Below are positions 11,947-23,650 of a stretch of DNA of 64,000 nt, one piece after another (within the stretch, counting starts at the first letter, position 1; each line of letters starts with the position of its first letter). The notes beneath the pieces were generated by a model, which ran no database searches, was not told the DNA's origin, and saw nothing but the letters and a program-made list of their open reading frames with translations. Origin of the DNA: Hemibagrus wyckioides (taxonomy: Eukaryota > Chordata > Actinopteri > Siluriformes > Bagridae); NCBI RefSeq assembly GCF_019097595.1, contig NC_080716.1:26935901-26999900 (forward strand). The letters run 5' to 3'. Both the position numbers and the translations under genes were made by a program.

Positions 11947-13398
11947 AACACATTGAGAAAACATTCTTTTCTTTTTTCTGTAATTTTCAGAAACTTTTGG
12001 ATAATGCAACTTTCCACTGAAATTTAATATTTTGTATGTTATATTGTGATAGGTGTTAGTATGTTGTAAAACATCAGTTGCACAACATTATGGTACACCG
12101 TAGCTAGTTCCAGGTCCTGTGTACTTTGTAATAAGCCATCACCATGTGGTTATTATTCTGTTCCACACTCAGTATGTGAATTGCAGTATTTATGTGTATA
12201 GGAGAAGCAGCTGGAGCTGGACTTGCTGTACTGTTTGAGTTTGCTGGAGGATGAAGGCTTGTGTGTGGGAGCTGGATTTGTACATGGACAAAAAGAGGGA
12301 ACCACATCAGGTGCTCTTAGTGGCTTCACACTGATTTATATATATGAATTTCTAAATTAAGAACTCATCTTTTCCTATTGGTGCACCATTTTGTTTAAAT
12401 TATGCTTCAAACAGAGATGTTTAATTTTATACTGAAATGTTCAGTATGACTGTAGGTTTTCAAATCTGCTAGTGAATTGAAGATCAAGATCAAATGAACA
12501 GGCTTGATCTTGGTTTGAAATGACCATGATAATTACTATTGTTTTGTTTCTATTGACCTTAATAACGCTCTTTTATTATGCACTGTCCTAGCACTAAGCC
12601 TTGTATCATCTCTTCTCTAAAGGATTTGCCTGGTGATCCCAGAGGAGATCATGAAGGACGTGCTGCAGAGGCTGAAAAATTTCCACCTCCGCTTCATCAA
12701 AGAGTTTCCCTGATCAGCCATGCTGACATAAACATAAGAAATCTAATCAAATACAGCTTTTCCTCTGAACCAGCATTTCTGGGGCTGTATTCAGAGTTCA
12801 TGACTAAAGTCCAAAGGTTGAGTCAATATTTATGTACTGTTTATGTACAGTTATAAAAGCATGCAAATCACTATTTTGCCAGATTTTTCTTGAATTCAGG
12901 GTCAGACACTTCTCTCTATTATTCAGACTCCAACTGCAAGTGCAAATCTCATACAACTTCTTAAAAGCAATCAGTTCTGTAGTTATGTCTGAGATCTGTA
13001 TAACAATTTGCACAAAATTTGTATTAAATCTTTTACTCTGAATACACCCCTCAGTCCTTAGAGCCTTTAGAGTTAGTAAGAAAACTCACCACCAAATTTT
13101 AAACACTTCTTATATTTTACTGTTGCATTAATTATAATCAAATACATGTAATAAATCACTTTATATATGGTAATGAACACCATAATAATGTAGTTATTTT
13201 AATTTAAATTACAAAACAAACAAACAAACAAACAAACAAAACAACTTCTACATAAAAAGCTTACACACAACTCCACTTGCTTCCTAACAATAAATAAAGG
13301 TCATACTCTTAAATAACCCAAATGCAAATAATTTTAGTCTTTCTTAATGTCGGTTCATTAAATAAAGAATAGTGTGCAACTTTGAGCAACTCCACTCT

Positions 13399-13627
13399 TG
13401 GGCAGTGGTAGAAAAAATGGTTAAGGCTCTGGAATGTTGATCAGAGGGCTGGGGTTCAAGTCAAAGCACTGCCAAGCTACCACTGTTGGGTTCTTGAGCA
13501 AGGCCCATAACCCTCACTACTACAGAGGTGCTGTACCATGGCTGACCCTGCTCTGACCCCAACTTCCAAAGTTGGGTTGTGCAAAGGAAGAATTTCACTG
13601 TGCTGTAACTTATATGTGACAAATAAA
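13399..13627 (+). repeat. tRNA-derived SINE (copy B), complete tail
   Basis: Sister of 4382-4601. The A-box is altered ('tagaaaaaatggttaagg' in place of 'tagctcaaatggttaagg'), so it is probably no longer transcribed by pol III. Its tail 'gacaaataaaggc' is present, unlike the copy A element, and so shows where the A-B joint cut. 13628-13809 is unannotated flank. Confidence 0.7.
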
Positions 13628-13809
13628 GGCTTCTATTATTTCATCTAATCAGGAGTCTTTTCTCACTTAATGTAACATACTGAGGTAAGTGGTGATCCTT
13701 ACATAATGATGAATTTGGACTAATGTTTGGCTAAATAAATGATTTAACATGTTTATTGTTACTGCTGCTGTACATTCAGACTGAATGGACTAAGGATGAA
13801 ATAGTATAC

Positions 13810-14260
13810 TGTGATGCACACAAATTGGGTGACCACATTTGTGTTTTTTTTCGTAGTAAATGGATGAAAGGTATGTGCTGTTTATTTATTTATTTGTTTT
13901 GCTAACTCCAAAAGGGGAAAAGACAAGTGTCCTAAAAGGATAATAAATAGCTTATGACACAGAAATAATTTTTATATTCATTTCGGAGAGAGAGACAACC
14001 AGTGATAAATTAAATAAATTTAGTTTATTAGGAACCGGAAGAGCGGGACCGCTATTATCAGGAAGTGCCACTCCGGGATGTATCTAGGTGTGGGTTCCGC
14101 CCCCTCTTCAGATGCAATTTGGAAAGAGAAACAAGCAGTTCATGTCTTCATTCCTGTGAACATTTCACCTGTTTTTCTGGCCAGCCTATGCAGAGCGGGA
14201 AGCCGTTGACTACAAGATCCTTATTTTGCGGAGACACTCGTTCTCTTTGTGCCCGTAACA
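13810..14260 (+). repeat. 5' LTR of the gypsy element
   Basis: Matches 23270-23650 base for base with scattered differences, starting TGTGATGCAC and ending GTAACA just before the primer-binding site. The 3' LTR is preceded by a purine tract about 66 bases upstream (23178-23203) rather than immediately, so the true LTR start may lie earlier, with this 5' LTR truncated at its left edge. Confidence 0.8.
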
Positions 14261-14265
14261 ATTAG

Positions 14266-14283
14266 TGGGGGCTCGTCCGGGAT
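14266..14283 (+). other. Primer-binding site, tRNA-Pro type
   Basis: The 18 bases TGGGGGCTCGTCCGGGAT lie five bases after the 5' LTR and equal the primer-binding site complementary to the 3' end of tRNA-Pro known from retroviruses. Its exactness contrasts with the decay of the coding region. Confidence 0.85.
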
Positions 14284-14550
14284 CTGGTCCTCTTCATCAC
14301 TACTGGGGAGTAGATCCAGTGATACCAGAACCATGAGACCAGCCAAGGTGACGGGGCGTAGAATATCCGGGAGCCAGTTGATGGGCATCTGAGGTGAGGA
14401 GCCAAGTAAAGAAGGGTCATCACCTCGCCAGGGAGCTGCATCACCGGACCGGGAGATAAGCACGTGCTGGTTACCAGAGGGCTACGTAGTGGGAGCATCA
14501 GGTACTACACATAGAGAACCACCATCACCGCTATTCAGACCATCCTAAAC

Positions 14551-15924
14551 ATGTCTACAGCCAGTAAGGAACTAGTATGGAGCATCAAAAAGAGCTTATT
14601 TAGGCTCTCAGGCACCAACCTCTACAAAGTGGCAAAGAGCATCACCACTGACAACCAAGAGGTTGCTGAGCTAAGCCTGAGTGGCGAAGAAACCCTCACA
14701 GACTATATTTTCTCGTATCTCCAATCGGACACCCTGCTTGAGCTTGAGGATGAAGGTATGAGTCACCTGTTGCTATTGAATGATGTTATATGTAAAATTA
14801 GTGCCTCTACTACTGTTGACCTTGTTGATGTACAGAGTGATGTTATTACCCCTGTCATGACTAGTCCTAATCCATTTATTCTCCCCAACCCTACTCATCC
14901 ACTCTCAAACACTATAACGGTGCAGTCACATCCCCACACAGCATGCACACACCCACCCCACCCATCTCCAGACAACACAGTCACACAGCCCCATGTACAC
15001 CCACACCACTCTCATCAGCTGCGTGCACATCTTAGTGACCCCACTGTGAGACCACACCCTCAGTCAGAACACACTCACCAACCATACACACATTTTGCCA
15101 GCACAGTTACACAGCCACACTTTCACCCAGACTATCCACCCCAACCACACCCGCCTGCAAGCAGTACACTTATGCAGCCAAACCCTCACCCTGGTATGCC
15201 ACTCAACACACCTATACAGCCAGTGGAAGAACTGAGAATAGCGTATGAAGAGTTGGGCAAGAGATTAAGGCGGTGTGAAACTAGGGTTAGTTCCCCAGCC
15301 GTGCCACCTAGCTTACAATCTGAGCCTAGGTCACACCAAATGCCACTGACTGTGCGAGACAGGACGGTCCCCTTAAGGGACCTCTCCTACCTACAACATC
15401 GAGAATTTAAGGTATATGGAGGTCAAATAGGGGATCAAAGCTCTGATATAAGCTATAATAGTGTTGGAGAAGTGGTTCGAGGCGTGCTGAGAATTGTGAA
15501 ACCTGGCACCTATAGGGATATGCTTGTGAACAAAGATGAGATGGCTGTCTCTGAACTCAGGGGCATCCTCAGGTCTCACCTCGGCGAAAGGGCAATTACC
15601 GAGATGTTTCAGGAGCTGATGTGTGCCAGACAAAGCGAGCAAGAGTCACCTCAGCAGTTCTTGTATCGCATGATGGCACTCAAGCAGAAACTGCTATTCT
15701 AGTCAAAACAGGCCAACACAGATATTTCTTATGATCCTAAAACCATACAGGAAGTTTTCCTCCACACTATTTACCAGGGCCTTGGAACAAAACATGCAGA
15801 CCTCCTCCAGAGACTAAGGACCGTCATTTCTAACAGCCGTGTCACTGATGAGGAAATACTCAGCCAGGCGGTGAAAATAATAAGTGATGAAAATGAGCAT
15901 CAGCATAGGCTTGAGCAGACGTTT
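14551..15924 (+). pseudogene. gypsy gag remnant with His/Pro-rich segment
   Basis: The open frame runs from ATG 14551 to a TAG at 15700-15702, then continues in frame to a TGA at about 15925. Residues about 105-225 form a low-complexity His/Pro/Thr-rich region. The C-terminal part (residues about 270-470, across the stop) resembles the helical capsid-like region of fish gypsy Gag, for example LRSHLGERAITEMFQELM. No legitimate CCHC knuckle follows. The Cys-rich string near 16240 is in the wrong frame. Confidence 0.7.
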
Positions 15925-16213
15925 TGAGCAAAGACAACATACGTCCATAGCACCAAGGTGGGAGCTGAAGAATGGCAGGGGAAGGGCCAGGCGAAAGACA
16001 CTATGACTAACAATAAGAACTACGAAACTATACAACAGCTTAGTACCCAGGTAGAGACTTTGACTCAACTGGTGGCTGCTTTGATGGCTCAGCAGACAAC
16101 AAATACTCAGGTCACTTGCCCGGTGGCACCAACAGCCCAGACTTTATCACACCCTCCCCCTCAACCTCCTCCTTGTAAACCCCCTCAGCCCCTCCCAAGT
16201 CAGACCACTGCCC

Positions 16214-19200
16214 AAGAAAAGGGAAGGAGAGCTTGCTGCAGTAAATGTACTAGAAGTCAGGAACACTCAAAGGCCTTATGTAAAGGTGCCCATCTCCAAC
16301 CACTCAAATCATGAGGTTACCCTGCCCAAAAGAACCCCCCTAGGCACCATCCAGCATGTCCCCAAAGTCCTTGAAACCGACGTACAGGGGACACAAGCGG
16401 AAGCCACCAAGGTGGGGGTAAACAACATTGTGTCATCTAGGGATCCTCCTACTGAGCCCTGGTTACCGCCCGTTGAGATTAGCCACCTAAGCCCTGAACA
16501 ACAAGAAGTGGTAAAGAAGTTGCTTTATGAGGAGGCTGGAGCATTCTCCTGTGATAGTAATGATATTAGGTGTATCCCTTCTCTACAAATGGAGATATGG
16601 CTCAAAGATAACACCCCAGTGCAAAAGTCGTATGCATCTATTCCAAAGCCACTTTACTGGGAAGTCAAAGAATATATTCAAGAGCTCTAGGTGAAGGGGT
16701 GGATTGTTAAATCTCGGTTGCCCTATGCCGCGCCAGTGGTATGTGTCAGAAAGAGGAATGGGTCATTACGTCTGTGTATTGACTACCGTCTCTTAAACAG
16801 CTGGACGGTACCTGATCGACATCCCCTCCCCCGGGTTCAGGACCTCACCGACTCACTCGGAGGATACAGCTGGTTTTCAATCCTCGATCAGGGCAAAGCG
16901 TATCACCAGGGCTTTATTGCCGAAGGATCGAGGTACCTAACTGCGTTCACAACTCCCTGGGGATTGTATGAGTGGGTCCGGATACCGTTCGGACTGTCGA
17001 ATGCGCCGGCAGCCTTCCAACGGAGCATGGAGGAGATGCTTGACACGCTCCGAGATGAATGCTGCATCCCCTACCTGGATGACGTGCTGTGCTTCTCCAA
17101 GTCTTTTAATGAACATGTACAAGTAATGTGGAAGGTTCTACGAGCCCTTCAACAACATGGGGTAAAACTGAAACCAGAGAAGTGTGAGGTACTCCGCAGA
17201 GAGGTCCGCTATGTTGGTCGGTTGGTGTCGACACAAGGGGTAAAGATGGACCCAAAAGACTTAGAAGCCGTATGGGCACTAAAGGACAAGACACCACAAA
17301 CAGTTGGAGAAGTCAGGCAGTTGCTCGGGTTCCTGAGTTATTATCGGACCTATGTGCAGGATTTCTCGCGTTTAGCCAAGCCCCTGTATGACTTGCTTCA
17401 GACCAAGTCTGAAACCCCCAGTCTCTAACCGTCACGAGGAAGAACCAGAAACCACCAGCTGTCTTCCCGGGCCCCAATAGAATGGAACGGTGGGTGTCAG
17501 CAGGTCCTTGAATATCTAATAAACATGCTGACCAAACCCCCAGTATTAGCATATCCAGACTTCACCCGCCCCTTTATACTCCACAAAGATGCATCGCAAA
17601 GAGGCCTCGGTGCAGTCCTCTACCAGAACCAAGATGGAAGGATGAGAGTAATTGGCTATGGGTCACGCACCTTAACACCGGCAGAGCAGAATTACCACAT
17701 GCACAGTGGGAAGCTTGAGTTCCTAGCTCTAAAGTGGGTGATATGCGACAAGTTTAGGGACTACCTGTTCTACGCTCCACATTTCACAGTCTTTACTGAC
17801 AACAATCCTCTGACATATGTCTTGGGTACCGCCAAACTTAACGTGGTGGGTCACTGTTGGGTGGGACAACTTGCAGACTTTAACTTTGACATCTGATATC
17901 GACCAGGCAAAGTTAATATAGATGCAGACACCTTGTCTCGTTGCCCCTTGGACATTGATGCCTTCATGAGAGAGTGCTCGGAGGAACTGACCGAGGAAAC
18001 AGTTGGAGCTATATGGGAGGGTAGTCAAAGAGCCCAACAGGGGGATGTAGCCTGGGTAGCAGCCCTCGAATTGTCATCCCAAGATCAGCCTGACACAGAA
18101 CCATTCCAGGCTATTAGTTGTGGTGACTTGATAAAACAGCAGAGGGAGGATCCTGTCATCGGGAGGGTGTTGGAGTTAAAAGAAACTAATGTACTGCTAA
18201 CAGAGGCCCAGAAGAGGACGTTTGACACGTACACAAGAAGACTCTTAAGAGAATGGAACAAGTTACAAATAGAGGATGGTTTACTCTACCGGCAAAGCAC
18301 CAGCCGGAAACAGTTGGTCCTTCCCACAACCTACAAACAGATAGCTCTCACCCATCTACATAACCACATGGGCCACGTTGGTGTTGAAAAAGTCCTGAGT
18401 CTTGTGAGAGATGGTTTTATTGGCCTTTCATGAAGAGGGAGATTGAGAAGTATGTAACCAGAAAGTGTCCTTGCATTAAACAGAAAAGGCCAGCCGTGCA
18501 TGACAGAGCACCCATGGGCAATATCACAACAACACCGCTTGAACTCGTGTGCATCGACTTCCTCCACCTGGAACCTTGTCGGGGAGGGTTTGAGTATGTT
18601 TTGATAGTAGTGGCCCACTTTACCCGGTTTGCACAGGCTTATCCCACCAGAAATAAAGCGGGTAAGTCTGCTGCAGACCGACCTTTTAATGACTATATCC
18701 CCAAGTTTGGATATCCGACCAAACTCCACCACGACCAGGGCCAGAAGTTTGAGAATGAGCTGTTCAGGAAACTTAGGCAACTAGCCGGTGTGGGTCACTC
18801 CAGGACCGCTCCCTATCACCTGCAATGTAATCCTGCCGAGCGACTAAATCGTACACTGTTACAAATGCTTCGGGGGACTTTGGGGGACAAAGAAAGGGAG
18901 AATTGGAAGGATCACCTGCCCCATCTGATTCACGTTTATAACTGCACAAAACACGAGTCTACAGGCTTTTCACCATATTACTTATTGTATGGCCATCAGC
19001 CTCACTTACCCATTGACCTCCTTTTTGGGCTGATCTCAGACAAAGAAGGAGCTGGAAGCCCTGGGAGTTATGCAGAGAAATGGGCTCGGAAAATGGTGGA
19101 GGCATATCGAATAGCGAATGCAAACAGCCAGCAGTCCAGTTTAAAGGGGAAAGGGTACTATGATAAGAGATGCAAGGGTGTGACTCTTCACCCTGGGGAC

Positions 19201-19650
19201 AGAGTCCTTGTGCAGAACCTCAGGGGAAGAGGTGGTCCTGGCAAGATCAGACCTTACTGGGAGCAGACCATCTACATCGTGAGAGAGCAAGTTGGGGAGA
19301 ATCCAGTCTACAAAGTAAGTCCAGAGGCAAAGAAATCACCTGTTCGCATTTTACACAGAAACCTGTTGTTACAAGTGAATGATCTGCCAGTGATGCCAGA
19401 CCAGGACCCAGCCACAAAGACAGCCAATATGCAAAGTAAAACCAGACCCCCAAGGACTCCTGAAAGGACACCTAAGCAGATTCTAGACTCAAGTGACTCA
19501 GAAGAAGAGGAAAACGTGGTCCAGTACTGGCTACGAATACCTGTAGGAAACCCAAAAGTTCCAGACAGTTCCAAGGAACAGATCGTCATTCGCGAGTCGC
19601 CGAAGGAAGGGGAGCCCAGCAAGTCTTGTTCAGGGGAGGGTGTGGGAATT
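16214..19650 (+). pseudogene. gypsy pol remnant: RT, RNase H, integrase
   Basis: Reverse transcriptase lies at about 16490-17400, with the catalytic YLDDVL at about 17071-17088. RNase H-like sequence follows at 17525-17960 (FTDNNPLTYVL, then DADTLSR). Integrase runs 18330-19200, with an HHCC-type start (HNHMGH), D at CIDFLHLE, D at HHDQGQ and the E of [10 protein letters not shown] chromodomain-less tail follows. Lesions: TAG at 16688-16690, frame loss near 17430, TGA at 17894-17896 (a CGA-to-TGA change), and a 1-base loss near 18415. The protease is absent. Not capable of encoding an active polyprotein. Confidence 0.85.
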
Positions 19651-19923
19651 TTTTTTTTTTAAACATTTGCTTTCCATGCACCTAGTCATTAAGTACATTT
19701 GATTTTAATCAGTAAGGGAAGGTTAATGCTAATTCTAATTCTAATTCTGATTCTAATAACTTTGGATGCTCTCCTTTAGTCTTTAAGACAAATCTAATTC
19801 AGGTTTAATCATTAAAACTAACAAAGAGACATTACTAGTTAAATCGAGACAAAGTGTTTAATCATTAAACTTACTCAAGTATGCTTAATCAAATGATGAT
19901 TTTAAGGTAATATACCTAAGTTA

Positions 19924-21079
19924 CAGGGGTTGGACAATGAAACTGAAACACTGGCCAATTTAGTGTTGGAGGTTTCATGGCTAAATTTGACCAGGCTGGT
20001 GGCCAATCTTCATTGATTGCACATTCCACCAGTAAGAGCAGAGTGTGAAGGTTTAATTAGCAGAGTAATAGCACAGTTTTGCTTAAAATATTGCAATGCA
20101 CACAACATTATGGGTGACATATCAGAGTTCAAAAGAGGACAAATTGTTGGTGCACGTCTCGCTGGCGCATCTGTGACTAAGACAGCAAGTCTTTGTGATG
20201 TATCAAGAGCCATGGTATCCAGGGTAATGTCAGCATACCACCAAGAAGGACGAACCACATCCAACAGGAGTAACTGTGGATGCAAGAGGAAACTGTCTGA
20301 AAGGGATGTCCGGGTGCTAACCCGGATTGTATCCAAAAAACATAAAACCACAGCTGCACAACTCACTGCAGAATTAAATGCGCACCTCAACTCTCCTGTT
20401 TCCACCAAAACTCTCCGTCGGGAGCTCCACAGGGTCAATGTACATGGCCGGGCTGCTATAGCCAAACCTTTGGTCACTCGTGCCAATGCCAAACGTCGGT
20501 TTCAATGGTGCCAGCAGCGAAAATCTTGGGCTGTGGACAATGTGAAACATGTATTGTTCTCTGATGAGTCCACCTTCACTGTCTTTCCCACATCCGGGAG
20601 AGTTACGGTGTGGAGAAGCCCCAAAGAAGCGTACCACCCAGACTGTTGCATGCCCAGAGTGAAGCATGGGGGTGGATAAGTGATGGTTTGGGCTGCAATA
20701 TCATGGCATTCCCTAGGACCAATACTTGTGCTAGATGGGCGCGTCACTGCCAAGGTCTACTGAACCATTCTGGAGGACCATGTGCACCCAATGGTTCAAA
20801 CATTGTATCCTGAAGGCGGTGCCGTGTATCAGGATGATAATGCACCAATACACACAGCAAGACTGGTGACAGAGTGATTTGATGAACATGAACATAGTGA
20901 CCTGGCCACTATTCTGCAAGAAGAATGGCTCAAAATCCCTCTGGCCACTGTGCAGGACTTGTATCTGTCATTCCCAAGACGAACTGATGCTGTATTGGCC
21001 GCAAAAGGAGGCCCTACACCATACTAATGAATTATTGTGGTCTAAAACCAGGCGTTTCAGTTTCATTGTCCAACCCCTG
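19924..21079 (+). mobile_element. Tc1-like transposon with perfect terminal inverted repeats
   Basis: A 1156-bp element flanked by TA dinucleotides (19922-19923 and 21080-21081). The first and last 26 bases (CAGGGGTTGGACAATGAAAC onward) are exact reverse complements, as expected of a fairly recent Tc1/mariner insertion. It contains a broken transposase. It lies inside the insertion within the gypsy element, making three nested layers. Confidence 0.92.
20110..21030 (+). pseudogene. Tc1 transposase, broken by stops
   Basis: From ATG 20110 (MGDISEFKRGQIVGARLAG) the frame shows two helix-turn-helix DNA-binding regions, then the catalytic D in LFSDESTF and, after stops, QDDNAPIHTA and the terminal E region of the DDE domain. 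In-frame stops occur at 20677-20679 (TAA), about 20759 (TGA) and about 20876 (TGA). The usual length is about 340 residues, so the element cannot move itself but could be mobilised in trans. Confidence 0.88.
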
Positions 21080-22706
21080 TACTTCGATCATTTTTTCAAT
21101 GTTCAATGTTTCATTCAAGGTTGCCTGTCTAATTAACGTGTCTAATCTACGGGTTATCTGATTATCTAATAATCCTTTCAGTATTAAGCACCTTTCATAA
21201 TCATTAGTCAACAGTTAAACTTATGATAAATAGATAAAATTAGCACAAACATAGTTATAGAATTTGAGTAGTCAGAAGGAATCAGATGGTTCATTATAGA
21301 GGGGAAAAAATTATATAAAATCACAAAAATAGAGATGAGCAAAACTGGCTGAATCATCGTTAGTGGGTTAGTATTCTCGAACTTTCTGGCTTTGGCGTAA
21401 ACATCACAAGGGCATGGGCTAGCACATCGTACCATATCATGGAGTTGGCTCCACTGAGACCAAGAAAACATGTTGACAAAGTTCAGAATCCTTGGGCTTA
21501 GGGGGGAGAACACCATAACAGTCTTATTTGACCCGACTCTGACTCGAGTGTTTATTTTAGAAAAATTAATGTTAAAACTACCTTTATATAATGTACAGGT
21601 GTTATATTGTGTCTTATCATCTTATGCAAATAAAAAGTAGCTTACTGTAGTAAGTGGAAAGTTGGTAAAACTCCTTGTGGCATAAGTAAGAACAAAACAA
21701 TAGGTACCGAGGCGGGAGTGTGTTTGGAGGAGATGTTATTGAAGCGCCAGCAAAATATTATTGTAGTGGCTGATGTTAATGTAAACATAGGGAGAAAATG
21801 CTGAATAGGTGTAATGGAAATATACAGACTTAAAAACATGAAGCAATGGAAGATTTAGAGAATTAAATTAAACTAGATTAAAATAAACTGGAATCCTAGC
21901 CTAAATACATAAATAATAAAATAAATAAATGACTAAATAAATAGGTTAAAGGTAAACTAGGTTTCCTTGGGTGTTGAGGAAGGTGCCTATAAATAAAATG
22001 TATTATTATTATTAAATTAAAAAAACTAGACTAATATCACAGAGCCATTTTACCCCTTTTACTACCACTTAGGCAATGAGTGAAAACTGAAGTAAAATAA
22101 GGGCAGCACCCTTTCCTCAAATAATAATAATCCTTAAATAAAAATCCTCAGGATTCTAAGTAATTGCCAGGCAGTCACCATAAACCACATAGGAACAACA
22201 AACAAGTACACAAACATATGGAACATGTGGGTTATGTAGGTTAAAGTATAAGTGATAAATTAAAGGGGTAATGAAATAAATGTGGTTTTGGTTTAAATAA
22301 GTTCTGAAGTTTAGACAGATCAACAACTAATACGTGTTAAAATTAAAACTTGTGACTCATAGGCTGTATGAAGGCCACAGAAAGGTGGGGCTGTTTTTCA
22401 GGGGGAAAAATTAGTGAACGTCAAAACAATCCATAGAAAAGTAGAGCCCAGCATGTTTAGACAGCTGGGCTAGAAAGTATATATACTGGGGGATTTGTGA
22501 AGGGGGGTGTGCTTGACTGCATCGGTTCAGGAATCTGTGTATTTGAGTGTCATTTCCGGTGATATTTTTTAATAAAACCGGTTGCTTCTTCTCATCCAAG
22601 CCTGGAGGAGTACTTTATTTCTTTGTTTCTGTCCTGCATTTTTTATCTGAACTATAAGACTTTTTGATAATATTGGTAAGTGAAAAAGGCTCTAGAACCA
22701 CCCTGA

Positions 22707-23145
22707 AGTGTCCACCCGGAGAGGGGCTCTGGGTTCCGACAAGGGGATTCAAGTTGGATCCGAACAGAGGCAGGAGGATGTCACCATTGAGGGGTGGGAG
22801 GAAACACATAGCGAAGGTGGCTGTGATCTGGAGCAGCTCGAACCTGATAGAGAACAGGAGGCACCTCAAGCACCTTGTCAGGAGGAGCAGAGCCTGGAGC
22901 CTCACTCTGAGCCACAAAATCCCTCAAGGAGGTCTGTAAGAGAAAGGTGGCCTGCACACATATTCACATACCCATCCCTTGGCCAACCAACCTACCAGCC
23001 ATGTCCCACTGTGAATGCAGTTGCAATCCAACCAACTCATTGTTTGTATCAGTGCTGCCAATATCCTTGTTTATTTCCTTTCCAACTCTCATCCATCGCC
23101 CCACATTCAACCTCACCTATGACTTACTCGGTGTGTTGTTTTTAG
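22707..23145 (+). pseudogene. gypsy pol C-terminal tail
   Basis: Open frame rich in Glu/Gln, ending in a block (RRSVRERWPAHIFTYPSLGQ) that in related fish gypsy elements terminates the polyprotein. It is separated from the integrase part by the ~3 kb insertion. A polypurine tract follows at about 23178-23203. Confidence 0.6.
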
Positions 23146-23269
23146 GGCCCTCAGAAGTTTGTGAAGGGGTAGTAAGTAAAAGGAAAAAAGAAGGGGAGGG
23201 GGGTAATTTCGTTGCAATAGTTAGCTTTTTGGTCGAGTGTCAGGAGCCACTTTTGTTGGTCGGGGAGCA

Positions 23270-23650
23270 TGTGATGCACATAAATCGGGTGACCACATTT
23301 GAGTTTTTTTTCGTAGTAAATGAATGAAAGGTATGTGCTGTTTATTTATTTATTTATATGTTTTGCTAACTCCAAAAGGGGAAAGACAAGTGTCCTAAAA
23401 GGATAATAAATAGCTTATGACACAGAAATAATTTTATATTTATTTCGGAGAGAGAAAACCAGTGATAAATTAAATAAATTTAGTTTATTAGGAACCGGAA
23501 GAGCGGGACCGCTATTATCAGGAAGTGGCGCTCCGGGATGTATCTAGGTGTGGGTATCCGCCCCCTTCAGATGCAATTTGGAAAGAGAAACAAGCGGTTC
23601 GTGTCTTCATTCCTGTGAACATTTCACCTGTTTTTCAGGTCAGTCCATGT
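23270..23650 (+). repeat. 3' LTR of the gypsy element, 3'-truncated
   Basis: Matches 13810-14180 with a few substitutions and small indels. Similarity ends at 'cctgtttttc', so the last ~80-100 bases (with the GTAACA end) are lost and no target-site duplication can be read. Confidence 0.8.

Larger units (their letters stand above)
7015..12713 (+). pseudogene. Alanine aminotransferase-like copy B, probable pseudogene
   Basis: Eleven exons are recognisable: 7015-7119, 7320-7409, 7618-7726, 8096-8226, 8327-8570, 8867-8946, 9192-9328, 10294-10468, 10581-10736, 12202-12310 and 12623-12713. The protein follows the GPT/GPT2 fold-type-I PLP aminotransferase order: PITFFRQ, an NPGSPTG loop, DEVHQDIVY, the SISK lysine block and CGLRGGY. 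Three lesions break it relative to copy C. The donor after exon 3 is TT instead of GT (7727-7728). The donor after exon 8 is AT instead of GT (10469-10470), and read-through stops at once. Exon 10 lacks 4 bases near 12304, shifting the frame to a TGA at 12634-12636. The upstream ATG used in copy C is also lost (ttg), leaving a Met three codons further in. Almost surely non-functional as a full-length enzyme. Confidence 0.85.
19640..22700. mobile_element. ~3 kb insertion in gypsy pol tail, possible solo LTR
   Basis: The pol C-terminal tail is interrupted here and resumes at about 22707. Apart from the Tc1 element at 19924-21079 the ~1.9 kb has no coding content. Near its right end lie a TATA-like TATATATA at 22478-22485 and AATAAA at 22571-22576, 93 bases apart, followed by a T-rich stretch. 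With a left edge beginning TGTGGGAA this fits a long solo LTR. I could not find a matching terminal CA or target duplication, so edges and class remain open. Confidence 0.45.
13810..23650 (+). mobile_element. Ty3/gypsy LTR retrotransposon, decayed and interrupted
   Basis: Contents in order: 5' LTR, primer-binding site, gag, reverse transcriptase, RNase H, integrase, a ~3 kb foreign insertion, the pol C-terminal tail, and a 3' LTR lacking its last ~100 bases. The order RT-RNaseH-integrase places it in Ty3/gypsy rather than Ty1/copia. The zinc knuckle and protease are missing: the gag-like frame gives way near 16210 to the segment just before RT. At least six frame-breaking lesions are visible. 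It sits between aminotransferase copies B and C. No envelope-like gene is seen. Confidence 0.9.

Noticed and set aside
16211..16314. Cys-rich string resembling a Gag zinc knuckle
   Set aside because: Spacing is C-x2-C-x5-H-x4-C rather than CCHC. The same bases in the next frame encode the conserved segment leading into RT, so it is a frame shadow.
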